This document shows, in pieces, positions 10,413 through 19,805 of a stretch of DNA of 64,000 nt. The DNA comes from Blattamonas nauphoetae (lineage: Eukaryota > Preaxostyla > Oxymonadida). Under the pieces are notes generated by a model. The model ran no database searches. It was not told the origin of the DNA and saw only the letters and a program-made list of their open reading frames with translations. The first letter of the stretch is position 1. The number at the start of each line of letters is the position of its first letter. Position numbers and translations under genes: made by a program. Location of the stretch: assembly GCA_033064195.1 (NCBI GenBank), contig JARBJD010000072.1:1-64000 (forward strand). The letters are read 5' to 3'.

Positions 10413-11431
10413 ATGTCCGAACCCATGAAGAGAACGCTTACAAACACAAGGGCCCTTGGATGCGGGCTTGGAAGCTCTTTAAACAGTTCTGTGAAAAGTT
10501 CAATCATTCCGTTTCCTTCATTGTAGCCAAGTCAACAAACATCGATCAGATTATGTGCAGTTTTGTTGCCGACCTTGCAGAACGGTTCCCACCTCCGAAC
10601 CAACTCCCTCATACGGCAGTTCCTAAAGTTGTGAGATCATTGGGCCTCTTCCACCCGTCTCTTCACGACGAACATACTCATCTACAATCATTCAGACAAG
10701 TTCTCTCAAAAACTCACCCAAAGGCCAAGTCAAACAAGCATTATCGTTCGATTTGGAATATTGATTTACTCCTCCGTTGGGCGCAGAGTACCCAGGAGGT
10801 CGCTCGCGATGATGCGGAACTTCAGCAAACGAGAACATTGGCTCTCATTCTCGCGTCGACTTGCTGCCGTCGTGCAGAGGTTGCTAATCTCCGATGGAGG
10901 GATATAGTTTTCCACGAAGCGTCAACTTTAATACCGACATCGTTCGCAACGATTTCAATCAGAGCTAAACAGAACCAGCTGGAAGACGAGATGAGATTCG
11001 TTCGAGATGAAGGTGACGAATCATTCTCAGCATTCAAAGCTCTTCAGACACACAAAGCAAATTGTGAGAGAGCCCACTCAGGTCGGATGGAGGCAGATTT
11101 TGAGAATTCAAAGGTATGGTTTGATTTCAGAAGAGGGATTCCATTGAAGATGCCAGCCCTCGCATCAATGCTGAAAGTCGTTCTGAGAGAGATCGGTGTC
11201 CCTGGTCATTACGGACCATACACCATAAAGCACGCAGCGGTGAGCCACCTCAGGCGAGTGGCGAAAGTTCCGCTTGAGATCGTCAACAGTCACGTGGGCT
11301 GGTCTCTCACATCAACAACAGCAGACCGATTCTACTCAGCTCCGATTATGATTGGAACTGAAGCACCGAAACTCGCATTCAGCTGGTGGCTGCCCTTACG
11401 GGAACACGGCCTTCTCATGAGTTCTAGTTAG
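8489..11431 (+). CDS. Tyrosine recombinase frame of the DIRS element
   Basis: The frame is open from an ATG at 8489, but recognisable recombinase sequence starts only near 10380 (an ATG at 10409 is a reasonable alternative start). An N-terminal SAM-like core-binding region (WMRAWKLFKQFCEKF) precedes the catalytic domain. That domain shows CCRRAEVANLRW (first catalytic Arg), IKHAAVSHLRR (the H-x-x-R-like box, diverged), NSHVGWS and the presumed nucleophile in DRFYSAP. The product would integrate the circular DNA copy. The first 630 or so codons overlap RT-RNase H in another frame and resemble no family. Overlapping RT and recombinase frames are known in DIRS elements, but such a long open overlap is unusual. 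Confidence 0.8.
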   Translation: MGADRGEGEDPGGGDVGVDKPTISPEIARAPLVSSFPWEPGGDTSIQKPPGGGIEVGSGDSSVTNGCRTLPPHLPGPETRREVEEDLECNPTEQRTEGGAFQNGGCQHGGAVHPRGGVDDNNRFEECIPACDCPSTTQEVSLFQIQRSILPICRNAVRLIDRASDFYKDYAGCHQEHPTNTPDTDYFLLGRYPSYLTIRGGSERQNKTSDQDVDRTGLSDRCRQMSHHSIPNNRILGMDHQLRLTVNLNHHLSTVQASQSITDGKSCHPSSTGDSGERFGINHWSAQLPSGCHSIGESTFTTIEPVEGHVRETERMGSECSAQPSPPGGIDVLDLCDSTEHTSLLQTCHVLGISDNRRKSVGLGMCSHDWRREITLPRNLDGTTETPNVQLERNSRNTFLNPQGDSSIETETNSSIHCPQRQYNSRPKCEESESNLISCPDHQADAGYNREKRNEASGHPIHTGTIEHDCRCSVQTPSTSGVHANTASSTTVERTMVLRSADRSVRDISKQTMSNILLALRGTRSSWKRLPRRQLDRDDPTSHTSSDSSASPSSEETEERESDLGSVDRPGLEEPMLDIDTQSNRNRLNDTGSVLDDDKTHRCIDRSEPTPRDGSSLFSGRENIEGRDYFRRLCDEGRIPMNVRTHEENAYKHKGPWMRAWKLFKQFCEKFNHSVSFIVAKSTNIDQIMCSFVADLAERFPPPNQLPHTAVPKVVRSLGLFHPSLHDEHTHLQSFRQVLSKTHPKAKSNKHYRSIWNIDLLLRWAQSTQEVARDDAELQQTRTLALILASTCCRRAEVANLRWRDIVFHEASTLIPTSFATISIRAKQNQLEDEMRFVRDEGDESFSAFKALQTHKANCERAHSGRMEADFENSKVWFDFRRGIPLKMPALASMLKVVLREIGVPGHYGPYTIKHAAVSHLRRVAKVPLEIVNSHVGWSLTSTTADRFYSAPIMIGTEAPKLAFSWWLPLREHGLLMSSS

Positions 11432-11517
11432 TTGTCCAAGGAGTTCGAACAGAACATAATCTTTCTTTTAATTTCTTTGATTCTTCTCCATTTATCTCAT
11501 GATTCCTTTTCAACTCT

Positions 11518-11939
11518 CAATTGTTGAAGGCCCTGGTTTGGTGGAGGATTGAGAACTGCGAAATCCTTTACCACCAAACCAGTGCTCTTCAACAACTAAC
11601 GCAGCCACACAGCAACTGCTCGTTCCTTGGACTCTTGTTTTGTCGCTGGAGCGACTTCATCACAACCTTTTGGTTCTTTTCACCTCAGTAGTCACTTTTG
11701 ACCTCTCTGTTTTGTCCAGTTTTTGTTCCTCGTTGAGGATTTCTGGACAGGATTGCTCTTCAACTGCCCCCACTTGGGCAAACCAACACAGTGACTTCAC
11801 CGTCCTGTGTTGGGATTTTGTTTGTGGAAACAGACAAATTTGTTTTTATTCACACGTTGGTCTCCAGTTTGGATCAGGCCACCCCATAGTCCACTTCACC
11901 AGGTCTCAATTGTTGAAGAGCACTGGTTTGGTGGTAAAG
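11518..11939. repeat. Repeated motif set at the right end of the DIRS element
   Basis: The motif CAATTGTTGAAG...CTGGTTTGGTGG occurs at 11518-11544 and again at 11907-11934. An inverted copy lies at 11568-11596, and 29 bases of it match the third copy perfectly in reverse. The first two copies could fold into a hairpin. This layout is what an internal complementary region plus terminal repeat of a DIRS element would give. Confidence 0.65.
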
Positions 11940-12405
11940 AAAAGGGATTCCAATCGAAACGGTCGTCGAAATCCTGCACAACAAGGTTGTTGTGCCAATC
12001 TCACCGTTTTGGGTCTCTCTGTGGAGACGCAGACACACAATTCCAGACGACGCTCGATCCATCTTCTGCATCAGGACAACCGGGCTTCTCACGCTGATCG
12101 CGCCCAATTCTGCACACACCACCGCATTTCTGGTCACATCTCCGATCTTTTTGTTGATCACAAACAGCTTAGTGTCACTCACCCATCACCTGTCGCGAAT
12201 GGTTCTTCTCCGCGAACTGCGGGACTCTCTCAGAGAATGGAGGAGTCTGGCGTGTTCCGTGCAGCATCGTGTGAAGGGCATCGTTTCCAAGCTGAACGAA
12301 GAAGGCATATTCGACGAACTTGAAGCTCCGAATGGATTTGTTGAGTTTGATTATGTGGAGAAGGGCAAAGTCGTCCTTTTCCGATATCCTCAATTCACAG
12401 GTTCA
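11940..12405 (+). pseudogene. Truncated fragment of a helical-repeat (ARM/HEAT-like) paralogue
   Basis: The reading KVVVPISPFWVSL followed by TSPIFLLITNSLVSL, SLREWRSL and SKLNEEGIFDELE lines up with the C-terminal third of the minus-strand protein at 22386-23447. There the equivalents are KVVIPSSQFVVFL, ASPILIAFSSSLSF, WMREWKEEG and LFSEGFEDTLNQ. Upstream the frame is closed by a stop within a few codons of the last DIRS repeat motif, so the N-terminal two thirds are missing. Downstream the frame stays open but the similarity ends near 12400. The DIRS insertion or a recombination at its right end probably removed the rest. Confidence 0.65.
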
Positions 12406-12455
12406 ACCATAATTCACATTTTTCTGATCAATTCTGAGTCGTTCTATTTCAACTT

Positions 12456-13213
12456 TTTTCGACTTTTGCTCTTGTGCAAATGGTTCACAACGGTTTTAAA
12501 CGGTCTGCCATCCACTTATGACAATCATGATTCTCTTTTCATTGCACATTTCCTCAACGCAAATAACCTGAACTCGATCTCCTTCTTTTTTCTTTGATTC
12601 TCCTTCTCATCTTGATTTTCTTTCATTAATGCCCATTGTTCTTTCATTTTTCGAAATTCATTTCGATAGGTGCATATCTTTCTCGGTTTTCAGGTCTCCA
12701 ACTCATGATTGTTGCCACTCTTTTCATGGTCATTTTATCTCTCTTCCGAGTTGTTCATTGAGTCTCATTCATGACATACCAGTCTTTTCTTGTCTCAATC
12801 CTACTTGCATCCTCACAGGATCATCGTCACAAACGCACCCCGATCTCACTCCGCCACATCCATTCGTTTCTGTCTCCTCTAACAACGACCAGTCTATTTT
12901 TACCTTTCATAGGATTCACCACACATTTTTGAACCTTCATATGTGGATCCTTGTCGAAGAAGAGGTGTCCTTCTTCCAAGCACTCCTTAGAGAAGAAAAA
13001 TCAACTATGAATTTCGAAAAATGAAAGAACAATGGGCATTAATGAAAGAAAATCAAGATGAGAAGGAGAATCAAAGAAAAGAGAAGGAGATCGAGTTCAG
13101 GTTATTTGCGTTGAGGAAATGTGCAATGAAAAGAGAATCATGAATGTCATAAGTGGATGGCAGACCGTTTAAAACCGTTGTGAACCATTTGCACAAGAGC
13201 AAAAGTCGAAAAG
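12456..13213. repeat. Near-perfect inverted repeat with 206-bp arms and a 345-bp spacer
   Basis: The arm at 12456-12661 is the reverse complement of 13007-13213 with only a few mismatches (one near the CATGATTCTC stretch, one in the CTCCTTCT run). No target duplication flanks the arms. A transcript across it would form a long hairpin. The right arm read on the plus strand gives a Lys/Glu-rich coiled-coil-like peptide (MKEQWALMKENQDEKEN), so the arms may derive from a coding exon copied in opposite orientation. Confidence 0.85.
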
Positions 13214-13215
13214 GA

Positions 13216-13458
13216 CTAGAAGAGAATGACAGAGACTTGGTTCAACTTCACTTGTTTTTTCTCCTCCATCACAAGCATCTGAGCCAAGTCTAGTGCATCT
13301 TCGTATTTTATTTCAAAAGTATCATCGGGAATTTCAATCTCTCTTCGAGAGGACCAACCTAATTTGAAATTTTGAAAAAGACCAATTTTTGTTTTGAAAC
13401 TGACGCCGCTCCAGGCCTTCATTTTGCTCAATTTTTTCTCGGAATCAATATTATTCAA
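13216..13458 (-). other. Possible exon of an unknown minus-strand gene
   Basis: An open stretch of 80 codons containing SGVSFKTKIGLFQNFKLGW and EIKYEDALDLAQMLVMEEK. It has no ATG and a potential AG acceptor just upstream. I recognise no family. It abuts the right arm of the inverted repeat. Confidence 0.2.
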
Positions 13459-13779
13459 ATCAAAAATCCTACTTTTTTTTAAAATGTATAAACTGTACCC
13501 TACATTGAGAACAGCCTTCTCTGTGATCTAGAAAACACCTGTTTTGACCGGGATCAGAAGGTTTGATCTACTCTCCAAAACACCTGGTCTTGATCATCCT
13601 CAACCACTTCACGATTGAAGTCTATGTTTTTATTCCTCTTTCTGAAAAGAATCACAGTGTGATGGTTTTCCTCTTCAGGAACATCGAGTTCGAGACAGCT
13701 CTCAAATGATGTTTGTGATAAATGGAAGAGAATGAAGATGAGTGAAGTGAAAGCGAACGTGAAGAGAGAGGAGCTCGGA

Positions 13780-16030
13780 TTAGTCCATCTTCACTTTCTC
13801 AGTCCCTCCAACCATCGATGGCTCTTTCAACACTTCAGTTGACACAATCTCAACTGAATTCCCTTCATGGTATGGAAATACAACGAATCGGAAGGGAACA
13901 GGAATGTTGGAGAAGAAGACTGGCTGTGTCTCTCCATCTTGCGACAGCTTCAATGTTCTCTTTCCTTCTCGTCCATCTGCCTCCATCACCACTCGCTGTC
14001 CAACTGCTCCTGCCTTGCATGCTGATCCGTTGTGTGATGTTTTCTGGTTCTGATAGACAACAGGATGTCGCGAATTGCACAACCATGCGCACCCACCTTT
14101 CATTGAATAAAACACAATTTGTCCTGTCTTTGCCTGTTCCGTCAGATTGGTCGAGATCAACCCAAACATCAAACTCGCCGTTGATGACTCGAATGATGAA
14201 AGTGAATCGCACAACAACAGTTCCGAACGAATGCGAGAGAAGATGATGACATGTGTTATTTCCGATCTTTGTAAACACAGTTCCAGCAAGAGTGAACTTG
14301 TCGTGTTGGAATACTTCGATTGCTGCTGCTCCTTCCTTCAGAATCTTCTGTCGCTCTTCTTCTTCTTCTTCTCTCTTCCTTTCTTCTTCCCTCTTCCTTT
14401 CTTCTTCTCTCTTCTTCCCTTCCTCTCTCTGTCGTCCTTCCTCGATCCATTTCTCGTTCATCCTCTTCGTTTCTTCCAAATCTCTCATCTTCCTCGCGAA
14501 CTCTCTCTGTCTCTCCTCTTCTGCTTTCCTTGCTGCCATCTCTCTTTCCTTCTCTCGCATCTCCATCTGTCTCATTTTGTCATCTATCTCTCTTTTCTCC
14601 TTCTCCCGTTCCAGTCGTTGTATTTCTCTCTCTGCTTCCATTTCCCTCCGAACAGCTGCCAAGTCAATCCCAATCGATCCAATCTTTTTCTCACAAGACT
14701 GGATCGACGATCGGAAATGACGAACAATCATTCCTCCAATCTTTTCTTGAAGCTGACGTGTCTTCGAGTCGCAATCCATCTTTCCTCCAACTCGCTTCTC
14801 CAGCATCAGAACTGCCTTCTCAATTCGAGCAAGTGCGAATCCACAACGACGAGTCAGCGAGAACGAATCTTCTTTCCATTCTTCATTCATTTTGTCACTT
14901 GATTTCGAATGTGGTTCGTTGTCAATATGAGAGCGAAGGCCACTGCACAATCGGTCCAAAACAACAAGTGTCGGAAGAACATCCACAGACCCACTTTCAC
15001 TTTCACTTTCATCTTCACTTGAAATCACTCTGCAAAGTCTCTCAACAATTCCCGAACTCAACACTCCCTCCACTTCCACACACGAAAGACTTTCTCCACA
15101 CAGAAGACTCCAAACACAAATCAAATCGAAACAGGTGGAGAGAGAAAGATAGAAGAGATGAAAGAATGATGAAGAAGAGAGAAGAAATCAAACCCAAGCG
15201 AGTGAGTGGCTGGTGTCGACAACGAACTGTCTGCATGCTAATCAACCAAACAACAGCGAGAAGAACAAAGAACAGCAGAAAGAAGGAGAAAGAGAAGAAA
15301 TGAAGAAAGAGAGGAACAAACGGAGGAGAGCGCAAGCAGAGAAGGAATCAAGTCACTCCGAAGTCGAGGTCGTCCTTCCGACACCGATGTCACCATCACT
15401 CCAATCACACTCGACAGAACTCCCTGAGCACACACAATCCATCACGAAATCAATCACAGAATCAATCCAAAAGAGAATCAGAAAGAGAATCAGAAATATT
15501 ATCATATTGAGAGAAGAAGAGAGACACACAGAAAGGCTGGATGAACAGTCCGAAGAAAGACGCTCCGAAAATCTCTCCAACAATCCACTCCGAATCCCAA
15601 TCGAACTTCGTTCTTTCATTTGAGATGGTTCTGAGATATCACAAGAACGAAGAAATCAACAATCCAAATCAAAAGATGGTGTTCGCAAATAATCCAAAAA
15701 TCACGACAGAATCATGTGACAGACCTGATGTGAGAATGGTGAGGACGGAATGAGCGACCTTGTGGTGGACAGTTTCATCGCCATTCTTGAACTCACTTTC
15801 ACATCTCCTGAATTCCTCCATCTGAAAGATAAGAATTGATAGATGAGTCATCATAAGTGAGACGAGATAGAAGTGCATTGAAAGGAGATGAAAATGAACG
15901 AGAATGGAGATCATGAAAAACGTGGGTGTGTTTGTTGACATATGTCAGAGAAGAGACAAACCAGTCCATCAGAGGTGTGACCTGCTCCACCTGTGTTTGA
16001 AAGTGTCGAGTGCGGCTGATTGGGAAGCAT
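13780..16030 (-). CDS. Coiled-coil/SPRY-like family protein, copy 1 (frameshifted)
   Basis: Four exons are inferred by comparing the three copies in the window: 16030-15962, 15821-15725, 15423-15357 and 15107-13780, with introns of 140, 301 and 249 bp and compatible phases. Exon 1 starts MLPNQPHSTLSN and exon 2 MEEFRRCESEFKNG. Exon 4 holds LLCGGSLSC-type sequence (here LLCGESLSC), then a Glu/Arg/Lys-rich coiled coil with EEERKREEE runs. The C-terminal region (VVVRFTFII, GKRTLKLSQDGETQPVFF, IPVPFRFVVF) resembles a B30.2/SPRY fold. Relative to copies 2 and 3 there is one extra base near 14165, between GEFD and FGLIS, which breaks the frame before the SPRY-like part. Function is unknown; protein binding is a guess from the fold. 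The copy is either a recent pseudogene or carries a sequencing error. Confidence 0.7.
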
Positions 16031-16302
16031 TGCCTCAAAGAAAAAAGTTATGGCTTGATCTCTCCTTTCCATCTTCCTACCACCATTGCTTCTCATCTGC
16101 TTGTCATCAATGAGTTCATAAACAACAGAAACGAGTGAAATAGATATATCCAGCAGAAAACAAACAGTATGGACTCAAAAAATGAAGAAAGAGAGGCGAA
16201 GAGAGAGTCTCTTCCAACATACGACAATGAATGGAAATATTAAAACACAAACATCGAAAATGGGGCGAGGGGTCAATCGGGAGCATCGACAGGCTGGGTC
16301 GA

Positions 16303-18501
16303 TCACGGCAGAGAGAACGGGACATCGTCCTCGCCAATCTCGGGATACGCACAAGCTGCTGTTCGGGGCTGGTCCTCCCTGTCTCGATGCACGAGAGGCG
16401 AGGAAGCGTCGACAGGACGAGGCGGGCAGTATGCATCGGGAACTGACTGAAAGCCCGACTGTTTCTGAGCTGGCGTGGACGTTGTGGACGATTCTCTTTC
16501 TTGCCCGTCTTGCCGAGTGGCGTCACTGCGAGATTCGGTGTGCTTTGTCTGTTCCGCTCGTTTTTTCTTTTCGAGTCTTTCCCTCGATTTCGCACATGCT
16601 GGTGAACGTTTGATGAACACACATGAAAAGGCAATCAACATAATAGTCACGAAGCATCCGCCGACGACCAAAGCTGCAACCATCCACCACCCAACCTCAG
16701 CGTCGGGTCGACGTGGGTTCTTCCAGTCGATGTTCGTGTTCATCGGAAGCAGCAACACTTTGTTCAGCTCCGACGTGCTCCAACACGTTGCGAAGTCTTC
16801 TTTCGTCAGAACGGCTGCCGTGCTCGCTTTGTACAACACAACAACATCGTTCCCGACCGACGAGGGACACGAGTTGTTCGCAAAGTCGACTTTCCAAAAC
16901 GTCAGCTCGGCGTCGTTCTCGACGATCAGCGCAACTCCTCCCCCACTCTGCTCGGCTGTGCTGTTCGACACGTTGTCCCAGCTCATCGAGAACGCCCTCA
17001 CTCCTGCCACGAACAGCGACCCTCCTTGCTTCCCCGCCGAGCACAGTCGAGATGTGGTGTTTGCGCTTGTGATGTTCGCGTCAGTCCCACACGAGCACAC
17101 AAATCCTCCGTTCCCACCCGCCGAGCTGTTTGTCGCGTTGCAGACGAGAAGGTCGATCAACACAGCTGAGTCTGTCCAAACACAGCCTCCGTCTTGTTCC
17201 GCCGAGCAATTCGAGAATGTGGAGTGGTTGAGGAGAAGACGAGAAAGTGGTTGGAGTGTGTTCAGCTGAGTGTCTGTCTTCCTCGCCACCAATGCCATCA
17301 CTCCACCACTCCCCTTCGCCGTGCAGGTCTTGAACACACTTCCGCTCTCGTTGAGTGACTGGACTCCCTCCGAAAACACGACTCCTCCATTTCCACACGC
17401 GCTGCACTTGTCGAACGTGCTGTTCAGAAGAACAATGTCTGCGTGGTCTCCAGACGAACACATGAACCCTCCGTTCCCTTCAGCTGAGCAGAGAACCACT
17501 GCGCACTCACAGATCGTTGCAGTGAGGGTCGAACACGACCAAATGCATCCCCCGTCTTGGCTGGCAGTGCATTCGTAAAAAATGGTGTCGATGAGAGTGA
17601 GGACGATGTTTCGATGACAGAGAAAGAGGAACGATCCGTTTGGTTGAGCGGGGGTGGTTCTGGCGGAGGTGATCTTTGACGAGATGACTGTGATGTCTGT
17701 CTTTTCTAGAAGGGCAATGTTTCCCCAGAATCGAGCAGCATTGCAACAATATGTCATCTCCACTGATTTCAGCAGTAGTGAATGAGCTTGGATCCCGAAA
17801 ACAACACTTCCAGAAAGAGGGCCGTCCAAACTCGTCCATATTCCTCCAACAATCTCGATGCTCCGAGATGGAACACCAGACATCGGTGTAGTTGGGAGGA
17901 TTGACTTTTCTGTGCAGGTGATGTTCACGAATGAGCTGTTCGAGATTGCGATTCTTTCAATGTCACTTCCGGCAACTATCGGTGTCGGTGTCACGACTGT
18001 CGAATTCTCAAACGAACAGGAGAGCAATGATATTGAGAGAGTGGGATTCTCAGCATCGCCATATCCTGAAATCAACGGGGAAGCGAAGGCAACATTGACG
18101 AACGAGAGAGTGTCCACAGTCAATTCGCTCCTTTCGCCGAGAAGAATTGGATGCAGAAGATTCACTGTGGAATATGTGCACTGTTCAAGAAAGAGAAGAG
18201 AATCGTTTTTAACTTCTGCGAAGGGGGCAGAATTTGACGGGATGATGACAATGGTCTTAAGACTGACTGTTGTGTTGATGAGATGAAAGGCTGGTGATAT
18301 TTCCGCTTCAAGATCAAGAGTGACACCAAACTTCATCCCGATAAAGGCAGCATGTCGAGATTCGAGCGAGATTGAAGATGCGCGATAAATCTCATAAAGT
18401 GCAACATTGAATTCCTGACTTGTGCATTCATCAATACGATCCTGAAGGTCGACTGTTTCAGATTTAAATAAAGACAAAAAAGCAAGAATAGTGAAAATCA
18501 T
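16303..18501 (-). CDS. Beta-helix repeat type I membrane protein
   Basis: About 732 residues from the ATG at 18501. That start is chosen because MIFTILAFLSLFKSETVD makes a signal peptide and a TTTTCAG acceptor lies just upstream, so a 5' non-coding exon is possible. The ectodomain carries many N-glycosylation sites. From the middle onward it has at least eight repeats of the type CSAxxxGGxxW/C/F, such as CTASQDGGCIWS, CSAEGNGGFMCS and CSAEQDGGCVWT, spaced about 45 residues apart. This is the pattern of the right-handed parallel beta-helix proteins abundant in oxymonads. One membrane helix (WWMVAALVVGGCFVTIMLI) precedes a basic, Ser/Pro-rich cytoplasmic tail. It is probably a surface protein; the ligand is unknown. 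Confidence 0.85.
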   Translation of the reverse strand: MIFTILAFLSLFKSETVDLQDRIDECTSQEFNVALYEIYRASSISLESRHAAFIGMKFGVTLDLEAEISPAFHLINTTVSLKTIVIIPSNSAPFAEVKNDSLLFLEQCTYSTVNLLHPILLGERSELTVDTLSFVNVAFASPLISGYGDAENPTLSISLLSCSFENSTVVTPTPIVAGSDIERIAISNSSFVNITCTEKSILPTTPMSGVPSRSIEIVGGIWTSLDGPLSGSVVFGIQAHSLLLKSVEMTYCCNAARFWGNIALLEKTDITVISSKITSARTTPAQPNGSFLFLCHRNIVLTLIDTIFYECTASQDGGCIWSCSTLTATICECAVVLCSAEGNGGFMCSSGDHADIVLLNSTFDKCSACGNGGVVFSEGVQSLNESGSVFKTCTAKGSGGVMALVARKTDTQLNTLQPLSRLLLNHSTFSNCSAEQDGGCVWTDSAVLIDLLVCNATNSSAGGNGGFVCSCGTDANITSANTTSRLCSAGKQGGSLFVAGVRAFSMSWDNVSNSTAEQSGGGVALIVENDAELTFWKVDFANNSCPSSVGNDVVVLYKASTAAVLTKEDFATCWSTSELNKVLLLPMNTNIDWKNPRRPDAEVGWWMVAALVVGGCFVTIMLIAFSCVFIKRSPACAKSRERLEKKKRAEQTKHTESRSDATRQDGQERESSTTSTPAQKQSGFQSVPDAYCPPRPVDASSPLVHRDREDQPRTAACAYPEIGEDDVPFSLP

Positions 18502-18976
18502 CAAGAGATTCTGAAAAGAATGGGATGGCTTGAAAAAAAGACAGAACGACCTTTCTTCTCCGAAATAGTCGTGCATCCGATCATTTATCTTTGTGAAAAG
18601 AGGAAGAGAAAGAAGAAGTCGTCGACAATCTCTCACAGCTCGTCAACGCACACAATCGTTTTGTCTCTTTGAACTGGGACGGTAGCTCCGTCAACCACAC
18701 TGAAGTTCACGACACGCGATGTGGTGATGTCATTTGACCCCATTCGAATGAAATTGATTCAAGGAATGAAGCTGAAGAAGGAGAGAGGAGGGTTGTTGGG
18801 GAAAGAGACGACAGGTTCAAGAGAGTGGCCTTTCAGTCTTTGTTGTCTGGATTTTCTTTTTGAAAAATTGCCGTCTCACATTCTCGCTTTTCGGAAGAGG
18901 GTTTCACAAAAAGGAGCAAATATCAAAAATCAACAAAATGGATTTCACAGCCAATAAACAGAAATGAAGAGCACGA

Positions 18977-19805
18977 TTAAATAAAGGATGGGAAGACACA
19001 GAAAGCCTGTATCGATCACACGAGTGTCGTTGCAGGATGTCTCCAAAAATCCTCTCAAAACCATAAAAAGAACACACTTTCAGAGGCGGTTCGGGATGGG
19101 GAGAGAATGGTGGAACATCAGGCAATGGGAATTTTGAGAGCAGTTCATTCGCCAATCTGAAACAACAAAACGACATCAAACACAAAACAGGAATCAGAGA
19201 ACGAATCGCCAGACAATTCGAGAAGATCATCGTTGAATTCCCCCGACGACGAATCCACTTCACCAAACAAAATGCCCATCGATTCTGCCATCGCCTGACA
19301 ATCAACGAATCAGATAACATCAAACACAGAAAAGAAAACAAATCAATCCCAACACAAAACAATACAACACATTACTCGAACAAACCTCAAATCTTCAAAA
19401 AGAGAAAACGTCTCATCCAAACCTGTCCTGCCCCGATCGGCACTTCTCGCGGTCGGTCACGAGACGTTGTATGTTCAACCAACATTCGGATTGCTGATAA
19501 GTCCAGCCGACTGTCTGCCTCGTCGAACCATCTTCCAAGATTCGTGAATGTTGTTCTGAATTAGCAAGCGATGAGTCGAGAGGAGTTGACAATGACAGTC
19601 AGGACGAAATTGACGAAGAGAAACGAGAATGCGAAGAATGAAGAAAGCGAGACAGTGAAACAAGAAATCGAACAGGTTCAACCAGAAATAGAAATGTTCG
19701 AACAAACTTAATCATTGGATTGTAGGTAATGAGCAGAATGAACGTATCTTTGTAGTATATTCGGCTAAGAGGTGTACCGCATCGAAGTTCGAATGTGCAA
19801 TCCCA
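18977..19805 (-). CDS. Rab-like small GTPase, diverged, 5' end not found
   Basis: Five exons join in frame: 19805-19708, 19555-19423, 19294-19203, 19156-19078 and 19006-18977, with introns of 152, 128, 46 and 71 bp. The product includes RIYYKDTFILLITYNP, NLGRWFDEADS, REVPIGAGQAMAESMGILF and LANELLSKFPLPDVPPF. This matches the second half of a Rab fold: the YY-R/K after switch II, the strand before alpha-3, and the GQ-LAES-GI-F segment. The NKxD base-recognition motif is absent (the equivalent stretch reads LVEHTTSRDR) and the SAK motif reads VDSS. I could not find the P-loop exon upstream. It ends without a Cys-Cys prenylation signal. It is therefore a pseudo-GTPase or a decaying gene; Rabs normally act in vesicle traffic. 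Confidence 0.5.

Larger units (their letters stand above)
7109..11940 (+). mobile_element. DIRS-type tyrosine-recombinase retrotransposon
   Basis: Three long open frames lie in DIRS order: a basic Gag-like protein (7258-8436), reverse transcriptase-RNase H (8472-10412), and an overlapping frame ending in a tyrosine recombinase (to 11431). There are no target duplications or LTRs, as expected for DIRS elements, which integrate through a circular intermediate. The 420 bp after the recombinase hold three copies of one motif, two direct and one inverted, resembling an internal complementary region. No frame is broken, so the copy may be competent. Exact ends are uncertain: the left limit is set at the tandem repeats and the right limit at the third motif copy, where a truncated cellular gene fragment begins. 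Confidence 0.82.

Noticed and set aside
14253-15303. Long plus-strand open frames opposite the coiled-coil genes (also at 24.1-24.5 and 49.9-50.3 kb)
   Set aside because: They are Ser/Leu/Phe-rich antisense shadows of the Glu/Arg/Lys coiled coils, have no motifs, and change frame between the copies while the minus-strand proteins stay conserved.
18600-18780. Minus-strand peptide starting MGSNDITTSRVVNFSVVDG as a first exon of the beta-helix gene
   Set aside because: It looks coding, but no splice combination joins it in frame to the signal-peptide exon, so it was not added to the model.
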